From assembly GCA_037074615.1 (NCBI GenBank), contig CM073544.1, positions 15,331,891-15,395,890 on the forward strand: a stretch of DNA of 64,000 nt. Direction: 5' to 3'. The stretch's first letter is position 1, and every line of letters begins with the position of its first letter. The notes below the pieces were generated by a model. That model was not told the origin of the DNA, did not search any database, and saw only the letters and a list, made by a program, of their open reading frames with translations. A program made the translations under genes and the position numbers. The stretch comes from Leucaena leucocephala. Lineage: Eukaryota; Streptophyta; Magnoliopsida; Fabales; Fabaceae. This document shows positions 11,901 to 24,330 of this stretch, piece after piece.

Positions 11901-13374
11901 CGCATTGTTTATAATTACAGGTGGATAATTTTTTTAAATTTCGAAATCAGATATTATGTCTTTGTTTTAATACTTAGTCAGTTGTAACATATTTAATTTA
12001 AACATTAATTAATATTTGCTCGCCATAGTTGTATTAAAATTTTAACATATAAAATATATGTTTAATTGATTATCAATGGTTGGTTATAAAATTATTCATA
12101 ACAGGAACATCATGAGACACTTTCAACTAATGCAGCAGACATTCTTCTAAAATGCCTCACAGAGTTGCTTACCTGTGTCAAAGGTTGATTAGAAGTTCCT
12201 CTATCTACTTCATCCCGCCCTTCAACATAAGCTACAGCAATATATACTATTATTAATATCAATTTAAAGTCATTTTTACTAAACACGGTTTCAAAACAAA
12301 CAGGGACTCACCAACATTGACATCAAGTGGAGGCCTCGGGTTCATCCAAGGAGAAGAAGGTTGCTACAAGAAGATTGCATGAATTAGATCGTTGGTCACA
12401 TTCAAAGGAAAATGTCCCAGCAACCGTGATTTCAAGAGAAGATGGTAAACACGTATGTTTGATGCATAGGGAGAATAAAATATGAACCAGCGATCTTATA
12501 GTAGCACAATTCAGTGATGAATCATCATCAAGTTGGCCAACAAAATGAGCTTACCATATATGGGCCAGGTCTTCCACCCTTCACCTCAGTATTTCCGCCA
12601 GAATCATTTCCAGGAGTGGAGTAGTCACTCGGTCCAGTAGGAATGTTATACATGGAGTTATCAACAGTTCCTGGTAAAGGTGTCTGAATTGGAGTTTGCA
12701 AAGGCGTCTGTACAAACAAAATCCCGTATCAACAAACAATATCATAAATTGGGAGTAAAAACATAATAAATGCATTAAAGAGAATCATTAAACGCAAATT
12801 TTCAACTATGGGATAAATCTCACAGGAGGGAAAAGTATTTCAGCGGTAGGAGTTTCATATTCCTCGGTCCCCTCATATGGGACGTTTAGATCGTGAAACG
12901 GAGTTATCGGACCACCGGGCGTAGGCTTAGCTCCAGCGGACCTTTCTATTGGCCCGAGAACAACACCAGCCTGGATCATTTTTGTTTCCCACGTCTAAAT
13001 TATCAACAAAGGAAAAACGAAAGAGCGTAAGCATAAAACCATGGAGCTTTGGTAAGAATATAAACCCAATAAATGGCCAGATCAGATCCAAGCCCTAAGT
13101 CAATCGGCATAAGGACAATATATTCCCAAACAAATCCAAGCAGATTTCATGGTATATCTATTAACAAAATACTACCAATCAATCAATACATGAAGAATAG
13201 CAAGAGGAAGTGAATAAATTTGGGGCGCGAAGAGAAATTGAGAAGTATTACAGCTTGAAGCTCCTTCAGAACTTCCTCGCCAGGACCACCGTTGTTGATG
13301 AACTCATCGCGTACCTTGTTCATGACATCTTCGATTACCTGAATGTAGACCTGGCTGGTGGTGGAAGCGGCCAT
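8980..13374 (-). CDS. TFIIA-L: Transcription initiation factor IIA large subunit (TFIIA alpha/beta)
   Basis: Eleven coding exons: 13374-13252, 12994-12824, 12707-12555, 12363-12312, 12231-12173, 11275-11150, 10610-10467, 9643-9580, 9473-9310, 9189-9106 and 9003-8980. The sum is 1164 nt, 387 aa, in frame throughout. The N-terminus MAASTTSQVYIQVIEDVMNK plus VRDEFINNGGPGEEVLKELQ is the helical domain that pairs with TFIIA gamma. The middle is Pro/Thr-rich spacer. A long Asp/Glu tract at residues ~312-340 precedes NTQHLVLAQFDKVTRTKSRW and WKCTLKDGIMRINNKDILFN, ending KATGEFDF: the C-terminal beta-barrel that stabilises TBP on DNA. It is a nuclear general transcription factor. The ATG at 13372-13374 is the only one in this frame before the domain. 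It is divergent from the SRRM1-like gene. Confidence 0.95.
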
Positions 13375-15675
13375 CGCCGACAATTCCGAAGAGCTTCGTA
13401 TCTCCAAAAATCCTCCTCGAACACCGACTCAAAAGGTTTCAGAAGGAAAAGAAAAGAGATACTTCAGTAAGCGAGATCCAGGAGGAGCATGGGAAATTGT
13501 GAGGTTGCGGAGACGGCGTCTAGGGTTTGCGAGGGTGTGCAGTGAGAGCTGAGGAAAACGGCGGGGGTAGTGAGACAGAATGAGAGAAGAGGGTAAGAGG
13601 CGGACCAGAAACACAGAATAAAGAGTGGAATATAAATAGGTTTGCATCCGATTATAAGCATGGGTCCACGTGTCGAAATCTGCTGTACCTGATCTTTCTG
13701 ATTTGGCTGGACCACAACGCCGATGATCTCCCGCTCTAAACATGTTTTGGACAGAGACTACTAATGGATGCCATTGCTATGCCACCGGGTCACCGCCTCT
13801 ACTTTTTTTTTTTTTTTTTTTATACAACCGCCTCTACTTTTGTTTTTTTTGGTATACATCACCGCCTATACTTGGATCCGCTCTCCGCCTCTGTCTCTGC
13901 AGTCCGTTACCAGGCAATGGATCGGATGGGCCTAGTCCCACCGCACCTTCATTTTTTTTATACAAAAATTTTGTTTCTAGCGTTCTCTCTCTCAGACCAG
14001 GTGGAGGTTGCCCTTCAATGCCCATGTAGTAGATCCCTTTAGTATGTGAACATTTTAAAATGTCAATTAACTATTAACTATTAACTATTAACTATTAAAG
14101 CTATTTATTAACATTTTAAAAAAGTTAATTAATAAAAGGCCCGGTTTATAAGTTGAAAATCCTAAAACCTTCAGTTGAAAATTCTCAAAATTAAATTGGA
14201 AATTTTGTAGGTTTTAGTTTTAATCATTTTTATTGACCATTTTTCTCATATTCATTTTTTAATTTAAAAAAATTAGGAACTAAGTTAGAAAAAAATTATA
14301 TATATACAAGTTGAAAAACTTAAGATGTATTTTAAAAACTTTAGGAATATATTTAAGATGAAATCATTCACATTTAGATGATTCCACACTTTGATTATTT
14401 AATAGAATAATGAAATCGTTCATTTTTTTAATAATCTCACTTTTACTTTTTTTTTTAATTTTTAATAAAAAAGGTGAGATCACCTTGTCCATGACAATTA
14501 CACATTTTATCTTTTTTATTTTATTTTTTCCCTTGCCTTAAAATTCATATGCATCCCATTTTGTTCATGCAGTGGGTATACTTTTAAGAGGGAAATGCAT
14601 GCGATAACTGTATATCCTCATAGCTTTCCTTAATTTCCAAATAAACTCACGTACTTAAAAACCTCTAAACCAAGGCTCATACCACTTTCTTGTTATATCA
14701 TCAAATCCTCCATCTATGTTCAACACCCGCTAACTCCACCATAAAGCCTCTCATGTCATCATGACAAAAATCATCTAATATTAAAATAAGTACAAATTTT
14801 AAACATTATACCGTAGTTGCAAAAAAGATTAAATTAAACAATAATGATATCAATTAATATAAAATTTTAAAACTGTAATGGCTTGCTATCTAAATATCAT
14901 GAATACTACGATTTGTTCAGTGGATTTCATACGATGGATGCATGAGATTCGTACACACACTTTTCTCGTATTGTTTGGTCAAAAAACAGTTTCACACGGC
15001 TTTTTATGGTTTTTTATACATTATTGATAGAACAAAACACACACACACATGTCTACACATGATATAAAAATTATAACAATGCGTATTTTGAATGAATCAT
15101 ATCTAGTTTTACTCAACATATGGCATCTATAATAGTTATTATTATTTATTTATACGAAACTACATAAAATAATAAAATAGTCACACTATTCATTATTTGC
15201 CAAGAGCGGGGTTTATGAGATATTTTATATTTTTTCCCGATCTGATACGTCGATATTGATATCGACGATGATCACAAATTTTGATACCCAACTGACCACT
15301 GGGAAGCAAAGCCAACACAAAAGAGTACAATTTGCTTCCGAGGGCAAAAGTGGAACTTAAATCTGCCAAGGATGAATCTGCTGAATTAGGGCATTCCTCG
15401 CTAGGTCGATTAGGGCAGAACGGCGGAACCCGAAGACAGAACCTAGCTACGGCTCCGCGTGGAAGCACTTCCTTGCTCCCGCCCTACCGGAGTTGGTTTC
15501 AGCGTCCTTTCACCGTCTGTTTCTTCTAAATTTATCTCTGCATGTCCACCTGTTCATGCGCATGGCGTAGAACCAGAGTGCTGCTTCGGATTTCCACTTT
15601 ACTCGCATATTGATTTGTATACACAATCTCAGCTGCTCATTTTTCTCTCGCCTCAGAAGCTCTAGATATCAGAAA
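13375..15675. promoter_or_regulatory. Divergent intergenic region between TFIIA and SRRM1-like genes
   Basis: About 2.3 kb. The first ~350 bases next to TFIIA and the last ~350 next to the SRRM1-like gene are GC-richer and probably hold leaders and core promoters. The interior (14050-15190) is very AT-rich. It contains a heptamer tandem repeat at 14066-14098, a (CA)n run near 15037 and poly-T runs near 13801. Short open frames here show no domain. Confidence 0.4.
14066..14098. repeat. Tandem heptamer (ATTAACT)n
   Basis: ATTAACT is repeated four to five times without interruption, seen directly in the sequence. It lies in an AT-rich intergenic stretch and is a simple microsatellite-like array. 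Confidence 0.8.
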
Positions 15676-18600
15676 ATGTCGGGCGGGTTCTTTAGAGTGA
15701 GTTTATATCCGATGTTTGAACCTCTAATTATTTAGATTTGGGATTGGGATAATTTGCGTAAAGGGCACCCTGATTTTCGCCGTTGAAAACATTAACTTTA
15801 AGACTTCTCTTGAATTTACTATGCAAGGGAATGTGTTATTGGTGCTGATCACTTTGTTTACGAATTACATCTGCTGAATTCCGTATTCAGGGTACGTCTG
15901 CGGATCAAGACACTCGGTTTTCTAACAAGCAGGCGAAACTGCTGAAATCTCAGAAGTTCGCGCCTGAACTGGACCACCTGGTGCGTTCCTGTGACTAAGC
16001 TGTTTGTATTTATAGGTCGAAGATTTGCAATTGTAAACTGCCTCTGAAATTCTTAAGAAAATGAATTGGGATATGCAAGATCTTGAAAAATTATAATACA
16101 CGTTGTGGTCTTTCCTACTTTATCTATGTTGAATTTTGCTTGAAAAATTTGGTTTAAGGTCGATATGACTAAGGTGAATATGGACGTAATAAAGCCGTGG
16201 ATCACTATAAGAGTGACTGAACTTCTTGGGTTCGAGGATGAGGTGCTCATCAACTTCATTCATGGTCTTCTGGATGCGAAGGTATAATGCTTTACTAATT
16301 AGATTTGCATCAGATTACTATTGGCCTCTAATTAAAACTGGCCAGCATCAATGTGCATTCATCTGTTGCCCTTTCCCTTTACTGTGCATAATCGATGATG
16401 TTGGTAAATATGTAAGGTTACTAATGTTTTTGTCATGTTTATTGTTGTGATGTAGGACGTAAACGGGAAGGAGGTCCAAATACAAATTACTGGATTTATG
16501 GAGAAGAACACTGGAAAGTTTATGAAAGAGCTTTGGTCACTTCTTCTCAGTGCGCAGAAAAATGCCAGTGGTGTTCCACAGCAGTTCTTGGATGCCAAAG
16601 AAGAAGAACTTAGGAAGAAGAAGGTGCATTTCAGTCTTGCTAAGCAATTAGATCTCTTGTACATTTGTTTTCCACAATTTTTATTTGCTCTGACGAAGCT
16701 GCTTCCCATGAATGGTTTAGGTGGAAAATGATAAAATAACAAGTGAACTTCAGAAGAAAAGAGATAAAGAAGGTAGAGAGTTCTTGCAAGAGAGGATGAA
16801 GAAGATGGTAATGCTACTTTATTCATGCTGAAGTTGCACTTCATAGAGCTGCAGTTTTGGTTTTAACTTTTGTTTATGTTTTCATGGTATTCAGCTTGCT
16901 TCTGCTATTATTTGGGTTCATGTCCTTTACCTCAAACTACTGTAGGACGGTGGATTTGATGCCAAGGATACTGATACTGCATCAGACCAAGTTTTGAAGC
17001 CCAGGGATTCAGTAGATTACGTCCAAGATGTAAAAGAAACTGACAAAAGGAACGGTGTGAGATCAAGGAACAGGTAAATCAGATGATGGCTTCTTTATAA
17101 GCACTATTATGATGATAGTCAGTCAAACTTCAAAGTATGGACTGGGATGGGGTTTTGATCTTACTCATAGATAGAATTGTGCCAGTATTAAGTTGTGATG
17201 TGACGTTATTTCTCGTTTGCTGGGCATATTCGCTGGAGTTTCTTGATTGAAACCATATGCATTGATATCTGAATTTGTCGCGCTTAAATTTAAGATGAAT
17301 ATTAGGATTGGCTTTAACTGAAAAATGGGTGTCTTGGTGGGGAGAATCCTGGTGAATTCGACTCAGTTTCTCAAAGCTTCTTATTGAGTTATGGATTACT
17401 AATTAGCTGTCACCCTGTAATAGGTATTCTAGATCTCCTCATTCACCAGCATTTTCCGCTTCACCTAACCGGTAATGCTTTTACTAATTTACATATTTTA
17501 ATATATTTCTGTGTTCTATCTTTGAAGCTCATAAATTAATGTTACATGTTACCAGAGACTCACCTAGGTCAAGGAGTAGATCATTTTCAAATTCCCGAAG
17601 TTATTCAGGGTATGCCTTTAAATTTGCTTGCTTAGACTTTGTATATGTCACTTTTAGCAGTTAGAAGTTCTATTATGATATACAACTTGACCAGCTGGTG
17701 GGTGTTTGCTCCATTCCCGGCGTACTCCTTTCATGCAGACAGTCCTCAATCACATTTACAAGTGCATTCTTTTGGTTCCAAAAACAGGAGTGTCTTTTTG
17801 TATTCCTTTTTGTGGGTTTAAATTGTGTTAATAAGTTTGTTATTCAGTGACAGACAAAGGTCAAGAAGTACATCCAGGTTGCCTGAAGCACGTGGGCGCT
17901 CCATTTCTTCTGAAAGGATTCGTCATTCACCACGAAGACAATCTATTTCTCCTCCTCGGAGGCATTCACCGTGGCAATCTCCTTGGAGAAGGTCATTTTA
18001 TTCTAGGCGAAGATCCGGGTCTCGCTCACGTTACAGATCACCATCTTTGCGTCGAAGAGTGCGTACTCCATCTCATCATAGGTCACCCTCTCCTGCAAGA
18101 AGACGCAGATCACCTGCTCCTGCAAGAAGACGCAGATCACGCTCTCCTGCAAGAAGACGTAGATCACCCTCTCCTTTGAGATCACCTTCTCCTGTGAGAA
18201 GGCGCAGATCACCCTCTCCCGTGAGAAGATGCAGATCGCCCTCTCCATTGCGTCATCGCAGATCATCATCACCCATACAACGACGAAGGTCACCTTCTCC
18301 TATACGCAAAATGTCACCAAGACCTGTACGTCGAAGATCTCCCTCTCCCATGCCATCCCCTTCTCCTGTACGAAGAAGGTATAGAAGTAGAACCCCACAA
18401 CGAAGGTCTCCATCTCCTGTGATGCGCAGATCTCCTGTTTCTGATCGTAAATGGTCTCCAAGTCCTTCCCCAAGGAGGTCTCCTTCTTCAGGTGAATGGA
18501 GTTCCAAATCTCCTACACGACGTGTATCTCCATCACCTGTTAGGAGAAATGCTCCAAGACGAGCAAGAAGTCCTGAGCAGTTTTCTGAAGGAAGAGTCAG

Positions 18601-20179
18601 GTATAATGACGCCTAGCAGGATACTTGGATAATTTTGTTTTGTCTAGGATATGCATTTTCTTAGTTAATGAGTACAACTGTTAAGTTGAATATCATATAA
18701 TTATTTATACTTTAACAAGTATACTTGACCAAGAATATATCTGTCTTACAGAACACAAGACAGATTGTCACATGCCGCTCATCAATCCTCTAGTCCTGTT
18801 AGGAATGTTCAGAGAGATAAGGATCACAACTCATTGCGTTATAAATCACAAGGTTCATTATCCACACCTGAGAAGTCTCCAACCAGGTCAGCATCTCCGC
18901 AAGCAAGGAATAAGACTGTTAGTGAAGACAGTAGGTAATTTCTTGTCTCCTCAACCAATGCTCTAAACAACTCAACCATTTGTAAAATTGATGTTTATGT
19001 GTACTTTGTTATGGTCAATTAGTCCACATGAGAACCCTCGGAAGCAAAGAGGGGAGATTTTGACCCAAGAGGGAAGTTTGAGCCCTCCTCAGAAATCAAG
19101 AATCCAGAAGCCTAGGCATGATAGCCCAGAAAGAAGTGAAGGAGCAGAAGAAACATACTATTCTAGGTATGTATTAATTGGATATCCTCTGCATTGTCTT
19201 GTTTGTCTGTAGTATTTGCATTCCTTTGTTCAATTGCCTTCTTACTGTTTTTACTTCATTCTTTTCTCTGCTTTTGGTAGAGAGAGCAGGGATCACAAAT
19301 CAAGGTCTTCACAAAGGAAAATGAAATATTTGCCCCCTGACGGTAAGCGGAAAGATTCACCTGCAAAGACTCGTACTGAGGATATATTCTCTCCTGAAAG
19401 GGCAGCTGGGCGTCTGGGTCCCGAATCTCGGGGACGTAATGATAATATTGATTTGAGCAAGAAAGGCCGGGAAATGAAGAGGTAGTTTGGTTGGCATACT
19501 GCAATTACTCTTACTAACCTGTTACCTTGCACAAATCTTATAGTGTAAACTTTTTGGCAGTGATAAATCTTCTGGAAGGGATGCTGAAACTCCTACTCAA
19601 CTTAAGTCACCAATGTATACGGAATCTTTTTCTGGTGAGAAGCTTATTGAATCATATGATGTGGATAGCAAGAAGTCTGGTGAGAAGTACCACTCACATT
19701 CAAGTTTTGCCAAGGGTAGTGATAAGCATGGCAAATCAGAAGTTGCTCAGGTTAAACAGAATGGTTCATGTGATTCTGATTCTGAGGAAAGCGGTAGGCA
19801 TAGAAGAGAAGGAAAGGATAAGAGAAAGCACAAAAGATCTGAGAGAAAGGTTGCCTCAGATGAAGAATCCAGCTATGGTTCTGAGTTAGAGAACAGGAAA
19901 GAGGCTAAGAGAAGGAAAAAGGAGGAGAGGAAACTGCGGAAGGAGGAGAAGCGTCGAAGACGTGAGGAGAGACGACGTAGAAAGGAAGAGCGGCGTTCAG
20001 GGAAGCTGAAAATGAAAAGTAAAACAGATGACTATACTTCAGATGAGGAGGAAGCTGAAAGAAATGATTTTCATCAAAATGATAATGAAGAGACACCATC
20101 TGACCCAAAGAAGCTTGAGATTGAATTACGAAATAGGGCTCTTGAATCACTTAAAGCAAAGAAGGGCTTGAATCATTAA
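15676..20179 (+). CDS. SRRM1: SRRM1/SRm160-like PWI-domain RS splicing coactivator
   Basis: Thirteen exons: 15676-15696, 15891-15980, 16159-16281, 16456-16623, 16721-16807, 16946-17073, 17424-17471, 17556-17609, 17848-18600, 18752-18934, 19023-19166, 19281-19481 and 19561-20179. They total 2619 nt, 872 aa, with intact frame. Residues ~27-130 form the PWI domain; the signature IKPWITIRVTELLGFEDEVL places Pro-Trp-Ile at 50-52. Family PWI domains bind RNA/DNA and lie N-terminal of an RS region. From ~residue 195 the protein is packed with RS, SP and RRRSPSPVRR repeats, mostly in the 753-nt exon 9. The C-terminus (exon 13) is a highly charged KRRKKEERKLRKEEKRRRRE segment and ends LRNRALESLKAKKGLNH. 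The expected role is bridging SR proteins and snRNPs in nuclear pre-mRNA splicing and exon-junction processes. Exon 10 could use GT at 18931 or 18935; only the latter keeps frame. Confidence 0.93.
18080..18360 (+). repeat. In-frame tandem repeat encoding RS units in the SRRM1-like gene
   Basis: A degenerate repeat of 24-30 bases built on CCTGCAAGAAGACGCAGATC encodes successive RRRRSPSPVR-like units. At least six units are seen. Copies near the 5' side are nearly identical, which suggests recent expansion. Confidence 0.7.
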
Positions 20180-21340
20180 ATATGTTGCTTTTGATTTTGA
20201 AGTGGTTATATCCTTTAAGACCTAGTTGCGAATGTTCTGTTTACCTTCTTTAGGACACTTGTGGCTTTTCAAATGTATCTGTTCTCTTATTAATTGGTAA
20301 CTGTTTGATGTAGTCTATCTTTACTGCTGGCAGCGGAAATGGATAAATGAGGATTTCTGAGCAAATCTGTTGAGTGCAATATTGCCCGATTTTTACTGGT
20401 AATGTTTTCCCATAGTTGGGAATTTTATGCATTGTTTTCTCGGCTAGTCTATATAATGGTCTCTGGTTGCTTCCTGCTGATTCTTGTTTTGTATTTTATA
20501 GTTATAATGTGTTAGTAGTGTTGATTGATTTTGTTATTGAGACAATATATTCTAAGGTCTTGTGAATATTATTAAGAAGATTGGGACTGAATTGGATTTC
20601 TGGTCAATTGGTAGATGAATTTAATATCAACTCTAGATGATTTGGTGAGCAGATCATTTGCGGATTTACATTTTGAACTTCCATTCAGGTGAAGTGCTTC
20701 GTTCTTTTACAACTTTTACAGGCTGTTGTAAATGGAATTAGCCTTTAGATCGGTAATCTGTTCTATTTATATAGGCAGTCCTTTCTCCCTGTATTTGGAA
20801 TTCTACATGGTGCCATACTGGGGTTGATATATTTGTAAGATTTACCTAAGATGTGTTATCATGCATCTACTTAATTTGGTTTATGTAAATAGGTTTACAT
20901 CATTGTAGAATTTTGGCGGTTCTTTTTTTGCTTCATATTAAGTACCTGTTTTGACTTGCCTGCCTTGTTCCATGCTTCCCATGGTGTGAACTTCCTTTCC
21001 GTTCCATCCTCTTGAAGGAAATGTTAATTCGTGGTTTAGTTGGAAAATTTTGATGACGAGTAGTACATATAATATAAAACGGCAACAGTGGCCTCAGCGT
21101 TTCACATTTTGTAATGTGAATTTTGGGGTGGCGTGATAGCACTAATTCATCTAAGGATTTCACGTGGCAATTCTTATCTGGGAATAAGCGCGGGAAACTC
21201 ATTCTGATCAAATGGTAATAAGTGGTGGAATGAGTTGCTGATACGCCCCACAAAAAACACATATTCTCATTGATATAGGGATTAAGTCCGACCCCGAGGT
21301 CATCAAAAGACCTTTAAAATAATCAAGGATTTACTTAATT

Positions 21341-21544
21341 TGTCAATAAGAGTAGGTATATATAGTAAAAAATAGGTTCATATTTTATAAGGACGTGAGC
21401 TCGATTTTTATTATTTTTGTGAGGATTTTTTTGGTAGATGATCTCATAAGTTTTCTGTAAGTGTTATCTGAGTTGAGGTTGTGTTTTGGTCTTAATGGTG
21501 GATTGTTGTCGCAGCTACTTAATTTTTTTTTGAACAAAAAAAAA
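21341..21544 (+). mobile_element. tRNA-like SINE, family 1 copy 2, with target duplication
   Basis: A ~204-base element with TCATATTTTATAAGGACG, B-box-like GTGAGCTCGATT, GATGATCTCATAAG, TGTAAGTGTTATCTG, and a 3' end of T-run, GAAC and A-run. It is flanked by AAGGATTTACTTAATT (21325-21340) and AAGGATTTACTCAATT (21545-21560), a 16-base duplication with one mismatch. This confirms insertion by retroposition. Confidence 0.7.
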
Positions 21545-22223
21545 AAGGATTTACTCAATTCCAAATGGACTAAGAATCCAAGTAAGGCGAGCACAGTGCT
21601 CACGAGTCACGAGTGTTGTTGTAAAGGTGGGACTTGTTTGAAAATAATCAAAGACGTATGAATTTTGGTCTCCTCTGAACTCTGGTATTTGCCAGGGTCA
21701 CCGACCATCTCGTTGATTGAATAGGGTATGTTCCATGTTGAGTAAAACTAAAGATAGAAATATATTTTATTTTTTATAAAAGGGGAAAAAACAAAACTAG
21801 TAAGCAAAAAACCGAAAACAGAAAGGAAGCTCAAATAATTTAGACAACTAAAGTTGTCTTCTCCATTGATAGCATCGCATTTCACGATGCAGAATCAAGG
21901 CTTTAAACTTGCAAGTTCTTGCAGAAATTGATCGTCACAGCCCTCAGCTATGGCTTATTGTTTTCTTTTCCTTCTATATATGTTTCTGTGTCACTAACTG
22001 AAATGAAATTGCTTGAAGCAAAAATTTTCCTGATGATGGCAGAAGAGAAGCCTACGTGCACAAGTACTGCGGAATAGTGGCGGAACCGCATGGGGCAACC
22101 GTCCCCTCTTATTAGTCAGAATTCACATATACCCTTTTATGGATAAAATTGATAGTTTATTTATTCATTTGATAGAAAAAAAATTATAATATTACCATTT
22201 AAAGAAAAATTTATATATTTTAG

Positions 22224-22472
22224 GAGTATTACATCATCTTAACTCTATTCAATCAAAATATAACAGCTCATATCATTTTAATCTTAGTTGTCTGATAATT
22301 TATATGAAATAATTCACATTTTTTTTACTTTTAAGAAAAATAAACATTAATTTGGTTAAAAGGAATTTTTTATTTTTCTAAATTAAAAGATTTATTTTTT
22401 TAAAAAAATATAAAATGAGTCATGTAAAATTATTATATTTTAATCGACAGAGTTTATATGATGTGGCACTCA
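22224..22472. repeat. Imperfect long hairpin (foldback/MITE-like)
   Basis: The arm at 22224-22280 (starting GAGTATTACATCATC) is an imperfect inverted match of the arm at 22411-22472 (ending GATGTGGCACTC). A loop of ~130 AT-rich bases separates them. It may be a decayed MITE; exact ends and target duplication were not resolved. Confidence 0.5.
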
Positions 22473-22960
22473 TGAAATATGTAAGTATTTCCCTATAATT
22501 TATTAGTTATCTTATAGGAAAAAGAATTGTCAAAAGTTCGCCATTTTTATCCCAAATGTTTGGTTTCGCTACTGCTCCGGAAGGCTAAAACAGGAAAAAA
22601 AAATCAAATTTAATGTATAAAACTGCCGCATAGCTATAAATATGCAATCTTCATAATTTATTTTTTTTAAAAAATTCTTGACTCATTTTCTTGTGCTTTG
22701 TGTGATGTTTTTTAAAAGAGATTTGAGATATTTTCATATTATTACTACTTCCACAAATACATGGCTTGCTTAATTTGTCCGTAGTCCTCTTTCGTAAAAC
22801 ATACATTTCATGCTTGTGTGTAATACATTGAAGTGGACCTATAAGTCACCTTTGGTACGTAGCATTGAGAGTACGTAGCATTGAGAGGGTTGAGATTGAC
22901 ATTAGTATTAGGATTAAATATTTTAGTATGTTTGGTATGATAGACTAAACAATACTTAGG

Positions 22961-23022
22961 ATTGCCCAATACCATTTAGATGGAATTGCCCAATACCATT
23001 TAGATGGAATTGCCCAATACCA
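22961..23022. repeat. 24-bp tandem repeat, 2.6 copies
   Basis: The unit ATTGCCCAATACCATTTAGA plus TGGA is repeated exactly at 22961-22984 and 22985-23008, followed by a partial copy to 23022. It lies in a segment rich in short direct repeats (ACGTAGCATTGAGAG also occurs twice near 22858-22887). Confidence 0.8.
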
Positions 23023-23985
23023 CCTTCCCCCTTAGTATTGGAAATCTAATTCATTGATTGAACATTTTGTTAACCAAATTATCTTTATAATATTTTTTAA
23101 ATTTTAATTTTACTCTATCCCTAATTATATTTTATTTTTTCACACTATCCCTAATTATAAACTAAAATTAATGAAATATTTTTCTCTAAATATTACTCTG
23201 TACTAAACATATTTTTAAAGTCTCAATCCCACTCCCACTCCTACTCTCAATCCTAATCTCATTCCCAATCCATCAAAATGGAGGTCAACATGCCAAACAT
23301 GACCATAAGGTGGGAGTTCCTTCTCCCTCTGTTTCTTGCCGAACCTAACGAAGAACCTCCAATTTTCGCTGTACAGTGCACACCACCAAGGGGTGTAGGG
23401 ACATGGTTCTTTTTTCCTTTTTTAAACGAAACTCCACTTAGCATTTTGTCAACCTGCCATTCAACCCGCATCGCCTAACATGGGGTTGTGACAGGCCAAC
23501 CTGCAACCCGCATTCTATCCACCAATTTCATAATCAAACCTTGCATATTTGTAAATCTCTTGGGTGCGACTTGTAAAGTTGTACGAGTTTAATAGATAAA
23601 GATTTTGATGCAATCATTAATTAAAACAATATATAATGAAAAAGGAAAGAATATTTCCCCCCGTACGTATCTTCTGGCCTCTTGTCATGTCGACATCTCT
23701 GCAAATTCGGTTGAAGCTTCTGTATGTAATTCCTTAGTGTTTGACGACATGCTGCATATATATCAGGCCCAGCTAACAATTAGATTACAAGTTGTAATCG
23801 AATTAAATACGCAATGGCTAAGTATTAATTTGCGTGCAAAAATTCGTGTTCAGGTGTCATGAGAGAAAACATCATAGCTTTTAACGACCTCGAAACTAGT
23901 CATGCATATATGCTGCAGTTGCCGGTTTTATCGATCGATCCTCTAATTACATATGGAATTGAACGAGAATTGGATTCCTCCTCTA

Positions 23986-24300
23986 TCATGAACATGACCT
24001 AATTCTTCTGGCTTTTGTGTTTCGCCACTTGGTGTTTCTGCCAAATAAAGGAAGCTGCTTTATGCGAAGTTCTTCGTAGGTTTCGTCTCTGGAAGACGAA
24101 TCTTCCATATTCCTGCTGCTAGGCCAGTAAGCTGAGCTGGTTCTGTCTTCGACCTTATCGTGAACATCCAATAAAGATGGCTGATGACGATGAGCTTGAC
24201 TTTGTCTTTCCTGTGAATGTTCAGGTGGCCTCCCAATGCTTGTGCATTAGAGAATCCCCTTTTACAGAAACTGCCCTCCCAATGCTTCTTGGCCTCCCAA
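23986..24300 (-). pseudogene. Broken SUPERMAN/TAC1-type C2H2 zinc-finger gene
   Basis: The minus strand encodes SFCKRGFSNAQALGGHLNIH plus RKDKVKL, the plant-specific QALGGH C2H2 finger of the SUPERMAN/TAC1 class, which are nuclear transcription regulators. In this class the finger begins C-x-x-C; here the first Cys position is Gly (codon GGC at 24273-24275), so a zinc ligand is lost. Beyond the finger the frame soon becomes unlike the family. A Ser/Glu-rich continuation sits in another frame (23986-24171), suggesting a frameshift. No proper start is seen; upstream there is only a (TACA)n microsatellite. I read it as a pseudogene. Confidence 0.65.
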
Positions 24301-24326
24301 TACATACATACATACATACATACATA
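24299..24326. repeat. (TACA)n microsatellite
   Basis: Tetranucleotide run of about seven units, directly visible, at the 5' side of the zinc-finger relic on the minus strand. Confidence 0.85.
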
Positions 24327-24330
24327 TATG

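Larger units (their letters stand above)
20180..23985. other. Gene-poor interval
   Basis: About 3.8 kb. The start (20180-20900) is T-rich and includes the SRRM1-like 3' UTR. The rest contains a SINE (21341-21544), a hairpin (22224-22472) and a tandem repeat (22961-23022). Open frames such as 20933-21262(-) show no domain or codon pattern that I trust. Confidence 0.45.

Noticed and set aside
15193..15665. Open frames on both strands just upstream of the SRRM1-like gene
   Set aside because: They fall in the promoter/leader and show no domain; both strands are open because of base composition.
18003..18507. Minus-strand frames of 84-96 aa across the RS exon
   Set aside because: Shadow frames of the repetitive RS coding sequence.
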